DNA of 64,000 bases, taken from contig JARWMV010000253.1 of the NCBI GenBank assembly GCA_030998015.1, positions 248,001 through 312,000 on the forward strand, read 5' to 3'. Below the pieces are notes generated by a model that was given only the letters and a program-made list of their open reading frames with translations, was not told the DNA's origin and made no database searches. Origin of the DNA: Ceratorhiza oryzae-sativae. Lineage: Eukaryota; Basidiomycota; Agaricomycetes; Cantharellales; Ceratobasidiaceae. Below, piece by piece: positions 1-12,245 of the stretch (position 1 is its first letter; each line of letters opens with the position of its first letter). Position numbers and translations under genes: made by a program.

Positions 1-199
1 TCTCAGATGTGGCTCTTACGTAACCGCACTTTGCTTTGTCACAAATTCAGTCATTCGACACAAACCAGAAAGTAAATATAAAAAACAGAGTATATCACAG
101 CACACATCTGGACCTTATCGGTCCAACAAACATATCGCAATACGGTCATAAAACACTCGACATTGCGCCACCACCGACAAGCATCTACGCTGTCGTCAT

Positions 200-1758
200 T
201 CATGCAGCACCCTTCTCAACCTCCATCGCATCTCCCTCTGCTGGTGCCGTTCCGTTCGGTGCACCATTCGCTTCCCCTTCTGCTGCCGCGTTCTGAGACG
301 ACTTGGACTTTGGCTTTCCCGGCTTTCCTGATGTCGGTGCCTTGTCTTTTGACCCCCCGTTGTCGCCTTCCGAGGTTGTGATGAGCTGTTGCCATTTTGT
401 GACGAGCGCCTGAGCGCGTTGGCGGAAATGATACTGATCGTCCGACGGGATGTTGGGCAGTTGGATGATCTTCCGCATGACTTTGCCTATTTTCGAGTAC
501 TGAACCACAGCCGAAGTGAGCACTCCGGTGAAGCGGTATATAAAAAATGATGCGCACCGAGAGATACTCGACCGTCATCTTATCGTATTGCTCCACCGTA
601 GTGAATACCGTGTCGAGTCCGTTCATCTCCTATGGGAAGAGATGGTATCAGCACATGGAACGCGCCAGCCCAAATTCGAACCCACCTCTGGAGCAGGTGC
701 GGTTTTGGTCAAGAACGCTCGCTGCAGCTTGTGCCTCCACTCCTTCACCCTTGCCGCCTCCGGGTCAGCCGCCATCGCCGCATCGTCTCCGTCCTCGTCT
801 CCGCCACCCCCAGCAGCCGGCGTAGGCGCAACCGAGTCCTTCTTTGCTCGCTTCGCAGGTCGTTCTTTGTCCGCCTTGCTCGACGTCGGCTTGTCCGCCG
901 CAGGTTTCTCCTCTTCATCCTCCGACTCGATATGCTCCGCGCTCTTCTTTCCCTTTCCTCGACGTTGCTTGGCCAGCTGTTCCGATGCACGTTTGCGCTT
1001 GCCCTTTTTGTCCTCTGGGCTCTCCTTTGCCGTGCTGTCCCTCTTGCGCTTCTTGACCTTTGACCTTTTGCCAGTATCCGAGCTCTCCTCTTCGTCCTCC
1101 AGTTCATCGATCCCCCGTACCAGAGTCCGGACCCATCCCAGATGTTCTCGTTCCTTTTCACGCCTAGCCAGCTCGTCCTTGACCTTTCGCCAGTCGGTTG
1201 GGTCCTTTGCGATCTTGTAGCCCTCGAGCAGGTCGCCCTTTTTCTTGGACGGTTCGCTGATATAGGCGTTGATCTCGTGTGGGAGGAGTCGCGAGACGTC
1301 TTTGGCAGGGAGCCATGAGCTGATATGACGTTTATGCGGTTTGTTTATCGGTGGGGGCGCAAGGAAATGGCGAGATGACAGGGGGGGTGGTCGCAAGGAA
1401 ACAAGCGAAAGCGGGCACAGCAAGCAGAGTAAGTGATAGAATCAGCGGTTTGGCAGAGCAACTGGTAGAATGCACATACTGGTCACCGACCGGGAAGAAC
1501 CTCACACAGTAGAACGTCACCTTTTTCGAGGTGGGTCGTTCGGCCTTGACTTTCTTGGGCGCAGCTTCTGGGTCAATAATCTGTCCAAAAAGAGCGTCAA
1601 ATGGTAATCCGACGACTGAAATACAAGATTGTTTTGATTGTTGTTGTTGGGAAATTTGCACATACCTCGCCCGGCCACGGCGGATAGCCCTTTACTTTTC
1701 CAATAACGACATTGCCCACCTCGTACTTGACGTCGGAATCCTTCTTCTCCTGGGCCAT
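200..1758 (-). CDS. PWWP-domain / LEDGF-IBD-like chromatin protein
   Basis: Five exons read by eye: 1758-1666, 1580-1480, 1319-686, 629-558, 499-200, giving about 399 aa. The N-terminus carries a PWWP domain: the motif GYPPWPGE at residues ~24-31 and, after intron 2, FFPVGDHSWLP, which only forms when 1479-1320 is removed. The middle is a long K/E/D-rich low-complexity stretch with several basic clusters of nuclear-localisation type. The C-terminal ~65 structured residues (from about EMNGLD to WQQL) look like a TFIIS-N-terminal/integrase-binding-like helical bundle, followed by an Ala/Gly/acidic tail. PWWP domains bind methylated H3K36 nucleosomes; the PWWP plus C-terminal helical-bundle order is that of LEDGF/HDGF relatives. 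A nuclear chromatin reader or transcription-elongation adaptor is inferred. The start was chosen because it opens directly into the PWWP. Domain call firm; specific role unknown. Confidence 0.85.
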
Positions 1759-1937
1759 TTAGCGTCTGATGCGGGTGGTCTGGTCGCGGTCGGGATCAGA
1801 GAGGAAGAGGCGTGATCAACTTGGTCCCGTCTCCGCGCTTATCTCCGCCCGACGGTGCGGGCAGGTCCGTGCGCAAGCCCTTGCGCTCTCTGAGCTCGTG
1901 CCCATTTCGTCATCGGTTTGCATTGTATATTATCGTG

Positions 1938-2219
1938 CTATATGTACATGTGCCACACCCATCCGTCGTCTGACCATGTGAGTTTGTCGGAAAAGTCGGC
2001 GTGCTCGTCGCCGTCATCGCCAGCGACCGTGAGAACGGCGACCGGAAGCACCCAACATCCCATCGGATCCTGCTCCGGGTCGAGGGCCCACGTCCTTTGT
2101 GGCCACAACGGCCCGGAAACATGGCCAAGGCTGAGAATAGACCCTCCACGACTATGCCTATCGTACGTTGCTGCTGGGCAATGTGGTGCCAGCGTCGGGT
2201 AGGGTGGTGTGGGTGTTGT
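1938..2219 (-). CDS. Possible last exon of a small unrecognised gene
   Basis: On the minus strand a 94-codon open stretch follows a CTAG acceptor at 2220-2223 and ends in TAG at 1938-1940. Its composition (Trp, Asp, Glu, Pro rich; segments such as WALDPEQDPMGCWVLPV and DKLTWSDDGWVWHMYI) looks more like real protein than the shadow frames. A glycine-rich open stretch lies upstream at about 2500-2580 and could be an earlier exon, but I could not connect the two with convincing splice sites. No family recognised. It lies in the gap between the PWWP gene and the Rieske gene. Confidence 0.3.
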   Translation of the reverse strand, partial: TTPTPPYPTLAPHCPAATYDRHSRGGSILSLGHVSGPLWPQRTWALDPEQDPMGCWVLPVAVLTVAGDDGDEHADFSDKLTWSDDGWVWHMYI

Positions 2220-2599
2220 CTAGGGTGCGGTGGTTCCATGATATTTGAACGAAATTGATCTTCAGGGTGGGGGATGGAAAATGTCAGATTTACCAAATGA
2301 ACGCGACTTGGTTGGGTGCTCGCACCTATGATTTGTTGGGCATGCTGCCTACCTTCGCTTAGCCCTTTTCGGCCTCGCTTCCGACTCGGCTTCCACCTAT
2401 GTGTGACGAGCCTGCAGTGCATTCGCGGCATCCGGCAGCATGACATGACGGCTGTGGGGGATGTGGGTGGTAAATGCTAAGATTAACAGTCGGCAAGCTG
2501 GGATTTGGTCGGGTCGATTGGGAGTGATGAAGCGGGTCCATGTCCCCTGCAGTCGTAGGCACCTCCACCATAGCCTCCAACTATGAGAAAATACTTTTG

Positions 2600-3365
2600 G
2601 CTATTGTCAGTCGAAGCCTAGGATGAGTCAACCAATTGGACATACCATGACAATAATACGACGAACGTCATTCGCCCGAGCCAGAATGGGCTGATGTCAC
2701 ACGTTTCCCTCTCCAGATGAGCTCGGACAAACTAGCTGTGAATGCGAATCGGACTGGCATTGGTATAGGGCGACGAGGTGGCCGGGTTCGACGGTATCCA
2801 TCAATATCCCAATATGGTTAATCTAGAATGATCAAGATAAGATAACGTTCTCTCGTCTTGGGCCAACACCAACATACGATGGGTGAACATGCGAGTAAAT
2901 GTCATTAAAAAAGCGCGCTGTTCCGCTCTGCGACCTCTCTTTGGCTAACATGAACTTGCTCGACTTGGTGACGAACAGCACTTTTTGGAGTCGTGTGGTC
3001 GAAAAAAGTTGCTAATAAAACGGCTCAATCATACCACGCTTGGATAGAAAGACCTGGCTGAGAACCGAGCAGTTTTGTTTCGAGACTCCCAGAAAGGATG
3101 TAGGAAAGACATCTGTTCCTGATATTTTCGCTCCAGGGTGCAAACAGAACGCGCTTGATTCCGACGAGCTTTCAGGCACTTTTTAGGATTCAGACAAGAC
3201 GAGATTTGCTAGCGCTTCACGAGCAGAACCGTCGAACATGACGACGGGGTGGTGGGCAAGGTCAAGTCAACCCAAGACGTGGGATTGGTCCGAGGGCGAG
3301 AAGCGCCGGCCGTTTCATTACCCTTTCACTTTTCGAGATTCCCACCACGACTACCCCCATCGACC
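2600..3365. other. Intergenic region upstream of the Rieske gene
   Basis: No convincing coding frame. The 3' end, immediately before the ATG at 3366, is C/T-rich and must hold the promoter and 5' UTR of the Rieske gene. No clear TATA box was seen. Confidence 0.6.
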
Positions 3366-4370
<1,005 letters not shown>

Positions 4371-4534
4371 ATGTGCGTTCTTGGGCCAATACTCTGGTTG
4401 TCATAAAACTATGTACGCACAAAAGAGTATGTGATAATCTTTTCGACATGAGGCCGTGTTGCATTGTTTGGCCACAAGCGCTTGATCGAGGACACTAAAG
4501 CAACCACCGCCCGACGACACCAAATTCCGGTGCT

Positions 4535-6500
4535 ATGGAGGACACGCTCGGAATATGGGGTCCCGGAATCGACCAATACACGCAAAATTTCGATCCTTGC
4601 TTTAATGAAATCGTTGAAGATGATTTTGAGGATTTTCATGACCGTTATGGTATTCCTCCGCTGGGAGGCTTGGAAAATATACTCTTTACCCCTATTCCTA
4701 TCAGCGGCTTTCAAGAATTCGCTCTTCGGCACTTTATGCAGACAATCTCGATCTTGCAAAAGTATATGGAACATCGCAAAACCAAGGTAGGCACAACCGC
4801 CACGTGTGTCATTGATTCAACCTGAGCGCGTTGCTACAGATTTTTACCAACTATTATGGATACGTTTGCGTACGATGGCTTGTTTACCTGTCGTGTTTGA
4901 CCTTCTTGGCCGCAACCAAGGACTTGGCTGAAGTCACTGAGCTCCTGGGTGATTCACTATCGTTTCGCGACTACGCTCAACTTTTCGCGTACCAGGCGAC
5001 AGAAATGCACCATGGAATTGACGCGATCAAACGAACAGCACGAACGCTCTATCCCTATCGCTTCGGCCCTCCTGCTTATCCAAGACTTCTAAAGGACCTG
5101 CCGCTAACTTTCTTTATTCATAAACTTTGGGAAGACCGTGAGGCGTTTCGACAGTTATGCGTCGGCGGACACTTGCCGGGATGCTCTATGTTTCTGGTTT
5201 TACTGGTGATCATGAATAGATTATCGATACCGCCGAACGTCGAGCCTGAGTAAGTATATTTTTGGACTGCATTCCTAGATAAACATTCAGCTGCAATCGT
5301 TATGCAGATTGCAAGAGGCCGGTATGTACCTGCAAGACCTCTATTATCGCCTATATCTATCAGGCACAAACCGCGACCGGCAAGCACTTCAAACTGGACA
5401 CCTCAGTCTTTGCGTATGGGCCGAGCGTTTGGGATCCAAAATGTCGGTCCACCATTTCGCGAACACGCAAGACAGTCGGGCCATCTTGGAGGCTCACGCA
5501 GGGCTGCTTGTCATGTTTCAGAGCGAGAAAATGCCTTTTGAAGAATTGACCGTAAGGGTAGTGGGTCACTTGAACAAGTATGTGATGAATACAGCACTCG
5601 TTGACGGAGTATGTTCCTCTACCGAGCTGTGTGATGTCATGCACCAATCGATCGGATACATTTGGGTTCTTATTAGTCGACCGGATGATGTTAACCCTGT
5701 GGATCGAGGAAACGTGCGAACATTTGCGCATCAGGCGTGCATTTTTGTCAAGTGAGTGCTTGCATATGTTTCACCGTCCAGGTTCACGTTGATTCAACCT
5801 GCTTAATAGAGAAATTTATGACCGAGTGGCATCAAATCAACGGGCCCGATCATATTTCGTTCGCGTCTTGACCAGCTGTGATATCATGGGCTTCCTAGGA
5901 TCTGTCCTCCTGAAGGCGCCGCAGTCAGGTTTGTTCAACTATTGGTTCAGCCCATTATCATGTCTAAATACTGTCCCACCGCACATGGCGCCCATATCTG
6001 ACCTCGTTGACTCCTTAGATCCGTTTCTCAACGCGTGCCCGATCTACTACCTGTCGTGCAGGATTGTATTTCGTGTGCGCCTCATTTGTGGAACGATGCC
6101 AAATTAGATTGGTTCAAAACGCTGGACATCCTAAAGGCACGCTACTCCCTCACTCCGGGTATAGATTATCTATCGAGCTACGGGCGCGTTCTCAAGCAGA
6201 TGATTTCCGCTTGGTCTACATATGCCTCGCAATTTGACAACGACCGCCTTCGCTTCTAGTTTTCGACAGTGCTCTTACCCTCGTTGTAGTGGGCAAAACA
6301 TCCTTGCATATACCAACTCAACGGTTCGACACGCGTGTGGAAATTGCATGCAGGTGGCATATTGCAGTCTAGTATGCCAATAGCGTAAGTAAGGTGCAGC
6401 AACAACTGATATTATCCGGCTAATCCACTCCAAATCCAGCCACTGGCAGCTCGATACGATACAATCGCACAAGTTGCAATGCCGAGGTGTTAGAAGGTAG
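4535..6500 (+). CDS. MYND-type zinc-finger family protein, copy A (damaged 3' half)
   Basis: Exons 4535-4786, 4840-5249, 5308-5751, 5810-5928, and from about 6019. The N-terminus has the family signature WGPGIDQYTQNF; then conserved helical stretches (YGYVCVRWLVYL; LPGCSMFLVLL; YRLYLSGTNRDRQAL; DAKLDWFKTL). The C-terminus carries MYND finger pieces: CSYPRC, then CGNCMQVAYCSLVC, then HWQLDTIQSHKLQC, ending at TAG 6498. Intron positions and phases match copies B and C (exon 2 is 410 nt here and in B). A one-base loss near 6033, a frame change with TAG near 6257 and a TAG after the finger's Cys-Gln near 6369 disturb the 3' half. MYND fingers bind proline-rich partners; the rest of the protein is unrecognised. 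Possibly transcribed but inactive, or affected by base-calling errors. Confidence 0.7.
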
Positions 6501-7424
6501 AGCACTCGTTCTCGTGGCCGTGCGTTGGAGTGGGTATATAACGCTTGTGGTACCAAAAGCCACCCTTACAAGCGCACATGGGCTATATATTTGCGTCGCA
6601 CCAACTGAGTGGCGACTGTGGATGTATATAGGCCTCCATCAAATCAGGTTTGGGTTGTTCAGGAACGCGAGTGCAAGTAGCATGCTGAGCCGAAAAACAC
6701 ACACGGTTGAAAACCGGTGTTCGCAATTGCAATCGAGTCTCCCTCAGATCGCCTACACCCGTCTCGGCAACGCGTCTGATCATATAATTTTGATACCAAC
6801 TACTCGTCTGTCGCTTTGAACAATCTCAATATCTCTCCGTTATTTTCGGCGGGCTACGATACTCGTGGTTGGTACGATATCAGTCCAAATGGATAGCTAA
6901 TCATTCGATAACAGCGTAGAGTGGCTCACGAGTGTACAAGTGTTCCATTATTGCCCTAAACGCCGAAAATCAATCGAGAGAGGCGCGAATACTATGCGGG
7001 TGGGATTTCGGCGGTCCACACATCCATCTTGTCGATCATGTGGCCTGTCTCATGTATCCATAAGAGGCAATTTCGTTTCCCTGTTCTCCGTTCGGATTCT
7101 TACCCATAGTCGGATGTATGCGCGAGAGAATCTGGAACAATCGGTTTGGTATGTGAATTGCTATGCTTGGCTAATAGCGCTACTAATGCAAATCAAATAT
7201 TTTAAGCAAGAACCAAGGAGTTGGGAAAAACTATGGCGCATTGACACCAAATGCGATTCAGCTATCTCATGACTGCACTAAACTCTAAGCATTTCACAAA
7301 ACTACTTCATCTCATTTCAAAGCATTCAAGAGTTTGGCAAACTACAAGAGGAGATGGAGCATATGTGTGGTGCCATATTAACACAAACACAACAAGTATT
7401 CTTGAATGCAATTCCAGATAATTC
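6501..7424. other. No gene recognised
   Basis: Several short open frames in all phases, none with coding-like composition or a recognisable motif. AT-richer than the flanking genes. I see nothing I can name in it. Confidence 0.5.
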
Positions 7425-8010
7425 TTAATCGACAGAGGCAATGACACTGTTGACCTTAATATGATTATTTGCTTGAAGGCGTCCGTTTCTTGGATCAACG
7501 ACTTCGTGGAGAACGTAAGCCTGGTGTTACGGCCGAAGATCACTGCATGAGACGATCCTCCAAAGTGGAACAACCCAATCTGCTGACCCAGCACCACCCT
7601 GCTGCCTGGTTGAACCGACACCTGACACGTAGAGACTTCTGCCATCCCAATACTATAAAGGCAACCAGGCCGATCTTTGGGTCATCGGCTTTGATAGTGA
7701 TAATAGCACGCGTCGCGGCAACCGTGAGCCAAGGTTGGCTGCGAAGCAATGCGCCACACGGGTCGCCGTTGTCACCCTCGTCAGGCAGGGCGGCATAGTA
7801 AGTACCGGGTATGACGCGCACATCTTGGACGTGTCCAATGACGGGGCTATGCCAGCGGTGATAGTCCTGAGGGCTAAGGAATGCCTGATAAATCGTTCCG
7901 CCGACAAAGTGCTTCGCGGTCTTGTTGTCCTCCTCGGCGAAGATGTCGTACAATGAATATGGCATGCCTTTGAGCCAAAACTGGTCGTGATTGTGAAGAT
8001 TGGCCAACAT
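7425..8010 (-). pseudogene. Phosphatidylserine-decarboxylase-like (PsiD-like) decarboxylase, truncated
   Basis: The minus-strand reading contains, in order, WLKGMPYSLYDI, GGTIYQAFLSPQDYHRWHSP, IPGTYYAALPDEG, VAATRAIITI, then after a frame change at about 7644-7650 GMAEVSTCQV and FHFGGSSHAVIFG, and after a second change at 7463-7474 the C-terminal KVNSVIASVD and TAA at 7425-7427. This is the PS-decarboxylase fold; the self-cleavage/pyruvoyl site is GGSS rather than the LGST of housekeeping PSD enzymes, as in fungal PSD-like aromatic amino-acid decarboxylases. Both frame changes are single missing bases next to homopolymers (TTGGG; CAAAT), so sequence error is possible. However, the N-terminal half expected for the family is not found upstream of 8010, so it is at least truncated. 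Substrate unknown. Confidence 0.75.
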
Positions 8011-8329
8011 TCATGTACTAAAATTACGCTGGAGACACCAAAAACCTGGTGGAGGGACTTCTACAAAGTGAAATTATAGTACGGGTCAGTAAATTCTTGC
8101 CTGTTTGATTGGAATCATCTTGACACAACTATCCCAGGCTGTTCATGCAATTGTATTTCCCCCAAGCGTTTCAAATGCTGAGGACAAACCCCACTTTCAA
8201 TCAAATCAATGTTTGAAAGCTACCGTTTACAAGCTAAAAAAGGTCAGACCGGTACCACTTGCCTATGCAGCTGCCCTAGTAGGCTTACTTGACTGACTTC
8301 TACATATATAGATTGATGACTCTAAAATC

Positions 8330-8650
8330 AGCTTCAATACTCATTATCATTGGAGAAGCAGTTCAACAGCAATGGAAACATATTCAATTACTCGAAATTT
8401 TGTGATTCAATTGCAACACATCTTGAGAACCCAGAGTGCAAGGACGACAACGATCTGTTGATGACGTGATGAAACAAGTATGTGAATGTGCTTGAAGTGC
8501 CTATTTTTCAATCACCTCTCAGACAGGAAAATATCCCTGCCAAAAATCACCCCTCGACATGCGAAGCCCTCAACGATGGTAGCTAGACTACAAGCGCAGG
8601 CACGGGCACGTACAACAGCACAGCCGCGAGCACAAGAGCAGGCGGATTAG
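8330..8650 (+). pseudogene. Degenerate fragment of a repeated basidiomycete protein
   Basis: An open stretch from about 8360 reads FNSNGNIFNYSKF and HLENPECKDDNDLLMT, then two consecutive TGA codons at 8467-8472 where two tryptophans would fit, a GTATGT donor, a CTCAG acceptor near 8522, and a basic Ala/Gln/Arg-rich tail ending in TAG at 8648-8650. The segment resembles C-termini of uncharacterised multicopy basidiomycete proteins as I remember them (a loose family memory, not a search). Two stops make it non-functional. Family assignment is weak. Confidence 0.35.
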
Positions 8651-10261
8651 ATTGAACGTGTTTTAATATGTAGTCGTTTGTAAATACGAAATAGCACAAA
8701 TACTATGCTTGTTTATAATGCTCCACTAGTCGTACCATGAATGCGTTGGCTGCAGGCGGGTCGCCAATGAGCTAAGATGCCCCGGGTAAAGGCTCGGATT
8801 GGCACTGTATGTTCCCGCTTTCGATGAGCGTATGATAGTTAATATCTATGTCGTTATGTTGGAACCTCGTTAAGGCTGTATTTTTTATCTCGTTATGCTA
8901 GGGTTCATATTGAGTGAAATGGCTCTCGTGGACGAAAGATTTGACTACGGTAGTTCTATTTCCACATTATGCGCAATGTATTAAAGCAAGTCTTAACGCA
9001 GTTCTCAGTTCGCCATAGTCCGTCATGCTTTGAATTTCAAGGTATCGTATTGATGCCCAATCTAGTGCTTGCCATGCCTTTGGGATTTGAGCAGACCGTG
9101 TGATACTGTTGTAAACCCCGTTGAGAATTTTTCGGGGGTTTCAACCGCTTGCAAGCGATTGGAATTCAATTGCAAGCGCTGTCAATGGCCTGGCTTTTTC
9201 GCCGATGTTCTTGGTCTATTTGCTTCAAGCCTCATTTTTACTGCTTGTGTGCTCTCCACTATGTAGTCGCTAATCGTACACATAGGTAGCGTTCTAACTG
9301 ATTGGCCAGTGATTTGATTGTATTTTGATAGACTAATTATCTAAGAAGCCGACTGGCCTCCTCACACTCGATCCTCAAAAACTCGAATTTCAAATGGGCA
9401 CGATCTTGCGCGTATCAGAGGGGTTCGACTGTACCGTAATTTGGCACTACCAGGACGTTATTGGGGTACCCAGGAAGTACTCAGGCAACCTCATTGTAGT
9501 TCCAAGACTTTCCATCGTGCTCAATGGCACGGATAGGACTGGGCCCAACCGCGGGTTTACCTAGCTACGTCAGCCTAATAAGTTGTGGCTGACCGAACGA
9601 ATACTGTAGGCGCAAGAGTTGAACGTTGTCCCAGGACATCGGACACCCTTAGAAGAGGCAAAGAAACCCATCTCTCACCTCCAATCATCGTCTTTCAGCT
9701 TGAGACCCAGTACAGCTTATGATCATAATTTGGGGCTCCCCACTTAAAAATCAAGCCAGATTTTGTGGCAGATTGAACTTTTAACAATGCATTTTGGGGG
9801 GCTCGGGTCGTGTGACCGACGTTCCTCTCTTGCGCTGACAGTAGTCCGGAGTTCACGTGCTACTCACCTCTTACCCCACCTCTGCGTGGCGCCTGTTCTG
9901 CTGCGGCTGCTTCCCACATCCGCCGCGGGGAGATGATCTGCATAGAGTAACCAGCCTATACACTGCCATACGATCTGCTCATGTGAAACTGATTCAGTAA
10001 CCGTTTAACTTCGTCTGTCCTGGTACCAACTCGCTAGCCTGCCCTGCTTGCGAGTTTATCGATCATCTTGCGTTGCTCAAATAAATTACAAAGGGTTTTG
10101 AACTCAAAGTAGTAGCCTCGTCGCGACAGCAATGTAATGTCACAGCAAACAACAAGAATACCGATTGTCTCATTAGAAACGCAAGTCATTATATCAGACC
10201 TACGTCGACGATTCTCTAAATTCTAGGCCCAACTGAAATTCCCATCGTCTCCATACACACT
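8651..10261. other. Gene-free stretch
   Basis: No coding frame with recognisable composition, no inverted or tandem repeat large enough to call by eye. Scattered short AT-rich segments. Its right end is the 3' flank of the I9 inhibitor gene. Confidence 0.5.
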
Positions 10262-10667
10262 TCAATGGCGCACTTGGTGAGCGCTCATTACACCAACAGG
10301 CTCTGGACCCGTGTGATCATCAATCCCAAATTCGAAACTAGAACCACACACACCGATACGAGCAATCTTTGAATCAGCATCGTTGCAAGAACCTTGCAGC
10401 AGCCGTAAATAGTTTTCTGGGATAGCCGCAGAAAATCCTTTCATGGCCGCACGATATCGCTGAGCTAATTGGCCACCTGAGCAGACGTCACCAAGGCACG
10501 GATTGCAGCAGATGGAGGGTAGAATCGAAACCGCACCAGCATTTTCAATGTCGGTAACGCTCTTATCGATGTCAGAGTCGGAAGCTTCGCTCTTGAATAG
10601 CACAATATACTCTGTGGCAAAATGAGATCTGCTGAAGGTATGAATGATGTCACATACTGTTCATCAT
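10262..10667 (-). CDS. Peptidase inhibitor I9 / proteinase-B-inhibitor-like protein
   Basis: Four exons: 10667-10658, 10611-10537, 10476-10354, 10302-10262, about 82 aa (a second in-frame Met directly follows the first). The spliced product starts M-M-N-K-YIVLFKSEASDSDIDK, then GGQLAQRYRAAMKGFSAAIP, then ENYLRLLQG and IARIEPVGVM. This is the subtilisin-propeptide fold (inhibitor I9), here as a stand-alone protein without a protease domain, the size of yeast proteinase B inhibitor 2. All four junctions restore exactly one frame and remove stops, which is strong support. Expected role: inhibition or chaperoning of a vacuolar or secreted subtilisin-like protease. No signal peptide, so probably cytosolic. 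No protease gene is nearby. Confidence 0.82.
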
Positions 10668-11571
10668 AACTCGATCGCGGGGCAAGCTGAGGGTGCGTGT
10701 CGCGGTAGTGGTAAATGTTGAATTTACAATCATATGCGTGTATGTATGCGCATATTGTTTCTGTTTCATATCCCCCCTCTCTGATATCATGTGCAAGTTT
10801 GCAGGAACCCCCTTTCTCCTTCCTTAGTTCTCTACCTTTGTAGTTGAGTGAAGGTATCATATTTCTTTCTTTTCTCACGTATTCTATTCACACTGTACTC
10901 TGTAGTACAATTTGTATCTTAGGTACAGTATATGCACTAGTTCTCTACCTTCGTAGTTGAGCTAAGTACAATTTGTATCTTAGCCACAAGTTACCTCCCT
11001 GTGTGAGAGTAAAGTTCAAGTATCAAGGTAAGGGATTAGGTTGATATAAGTGGCCTCAGCATGCTTCATGTGCTGTGTTGCATGGTTTGGATAAGCAGAT
11101 CTGCCCAAAAAGTGGCAAACATTCCAGATACTTGTTTAACAATACCATAAAGCAGTTCAAACAAACTTGAAATTATGGTCCTTGTCTTGCAGTATGTAGC
11201 ATGGAGCAAGGGGTGAATGATTGAATATAAAAAGTGAGAAACATGCCTAAAGGCTAAACTTTAATTACAAGCACAATGTATCTGTGTATTTAGAAGTAGT
11301 TGGGATACTGGAAGGCATTTGTACATATTTCAATGTCAGCTTTGAGACCAAAGCTGCTTTTCAGCAACTTTAAGCTTGCTTGTACTTGGGAAATTGTTCC
11401 CATTGGCAAAGACTTGTTGGTACACTTTGATCTGATCATTAATTTCTGCTCCCACTCAGCCAAATCAATCTGTAATCATAAGTGTCCTAGGAGCTCATGA
11501 GCAATACCCATTATCAGGAGTGGTCACAAGAACAATCTCATGAGTACTCCTGATAATAGGTTGTACTCATA
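10668..11571. other. Start of CpG-poor repeat island
   Basis: No gene seen. Short direct duplication: a ~20-bp motif around 'ttctctacctt/cgtagttgag' occurs at about 10828 and again at about 10940. A small inverted repeat (ctcatgag...ctcatgag with tatcagga/tcctgata arms) lies at about 11490-11552, just left of the palindromic element. Confidence 0.4.
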
Positions 11572-12245
11572 CACTGGGTGACAAAAGTCTTGCAGCACTT
11601 GTGTTATGGCTCTGGGCAGTCAGGAGCAAAGGCAAAGCACAACCTTTTGTATGACATATGTAGGGTACTGTCTAATACATATATTGCAACACTTTGTGAG
11701 CATCTGGAGTGCATACACGGTGTGTGAGGGGAGATGTGGCACAGGGGTGGTTTTTAAGGTCATTGTTCCAGGTGTCCCCAAGCTTAGCTGTGGTAGTAGG
11801 TATTATAGTGCTGAGCCTTGTGACTGCAACAGGCATCTGGGCTTTTGTGTGCCTGCCACCATTGCAGAGATATGGGCAACTGAAAGTACTGTTTTTGGGT
11901 GTTTTTGGCCAAAAAGCACCAAAATTGCCAACTTTGGGCCACCATTGCTCAATAACAGGGGCATGCACACAAAAGCTCAGATACTCATTGACATCTCAAA
12001 GCTCAGCGCTATCATGCCTACTACTACAGCTAAGCTTGGGGATGCCTGGAACAATGACCTTAAAAACCACCCCTGTGCCACATCTCCCCTCGTGCCCTGT
12101 GTATGCACTCCAGATGCTCACAAAGTATTGCAATATATGTATTAGACAGTACCCTAAATATGCCATACAAAAAGTTGTGCTTTGCCTTTGCTCCTGACTG
12201 CCCAGAGCCGTAACACAAGTGCTGCAAGACTTTTGTCACCCAGTG
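11572..12245. mobile_element. Palindromic MITE / foldback element with TA target duplication
   Basis: The left end begins CACTGGGTGACAAAAGTC and the right end is its reverse complement, ending GACTTTTGTCACCCAGTG. The element is flanked on both sides by TA (11570-11571 and 12246-12247). The two arms are near-complementary over their whole length, meeting at about 11909 around the self-complementary ggcc, so the 674-bp element is one long imperfect hairpin. TA duplication is typical of Tc1/mariner-type transposition; no transposase is encoded, so it would be non-autonomous. The open frames inside it are mirror images of each other and are not genes. Confidence 0.85.

Noticed and set aside
660..690. 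GGTTCGAATTT tRNA-B-box-like match on the minus strand
   Set aside because: It lies at the donor of an intron of the PWWP gene and no A box, anticodon arm or acceptor stem fits around it. No tRNA or rRNA gene was found in the window.
8330..8650. The two adjacent TGA codons as selenocysteine or recoding
   Set aside because: Fungi of this kind lack selenocysteine insertion, and two tryptophan codons mutated by G-to-A explain them; the fragment is also truncated.
11606..12197. Open frames on both strands inside the 11.6-12.2 kb region
   Set aside because: They are mirror images generated by the palindrome; the two strands encode near-identical peptides, which marks the structure as an inverted repeat.
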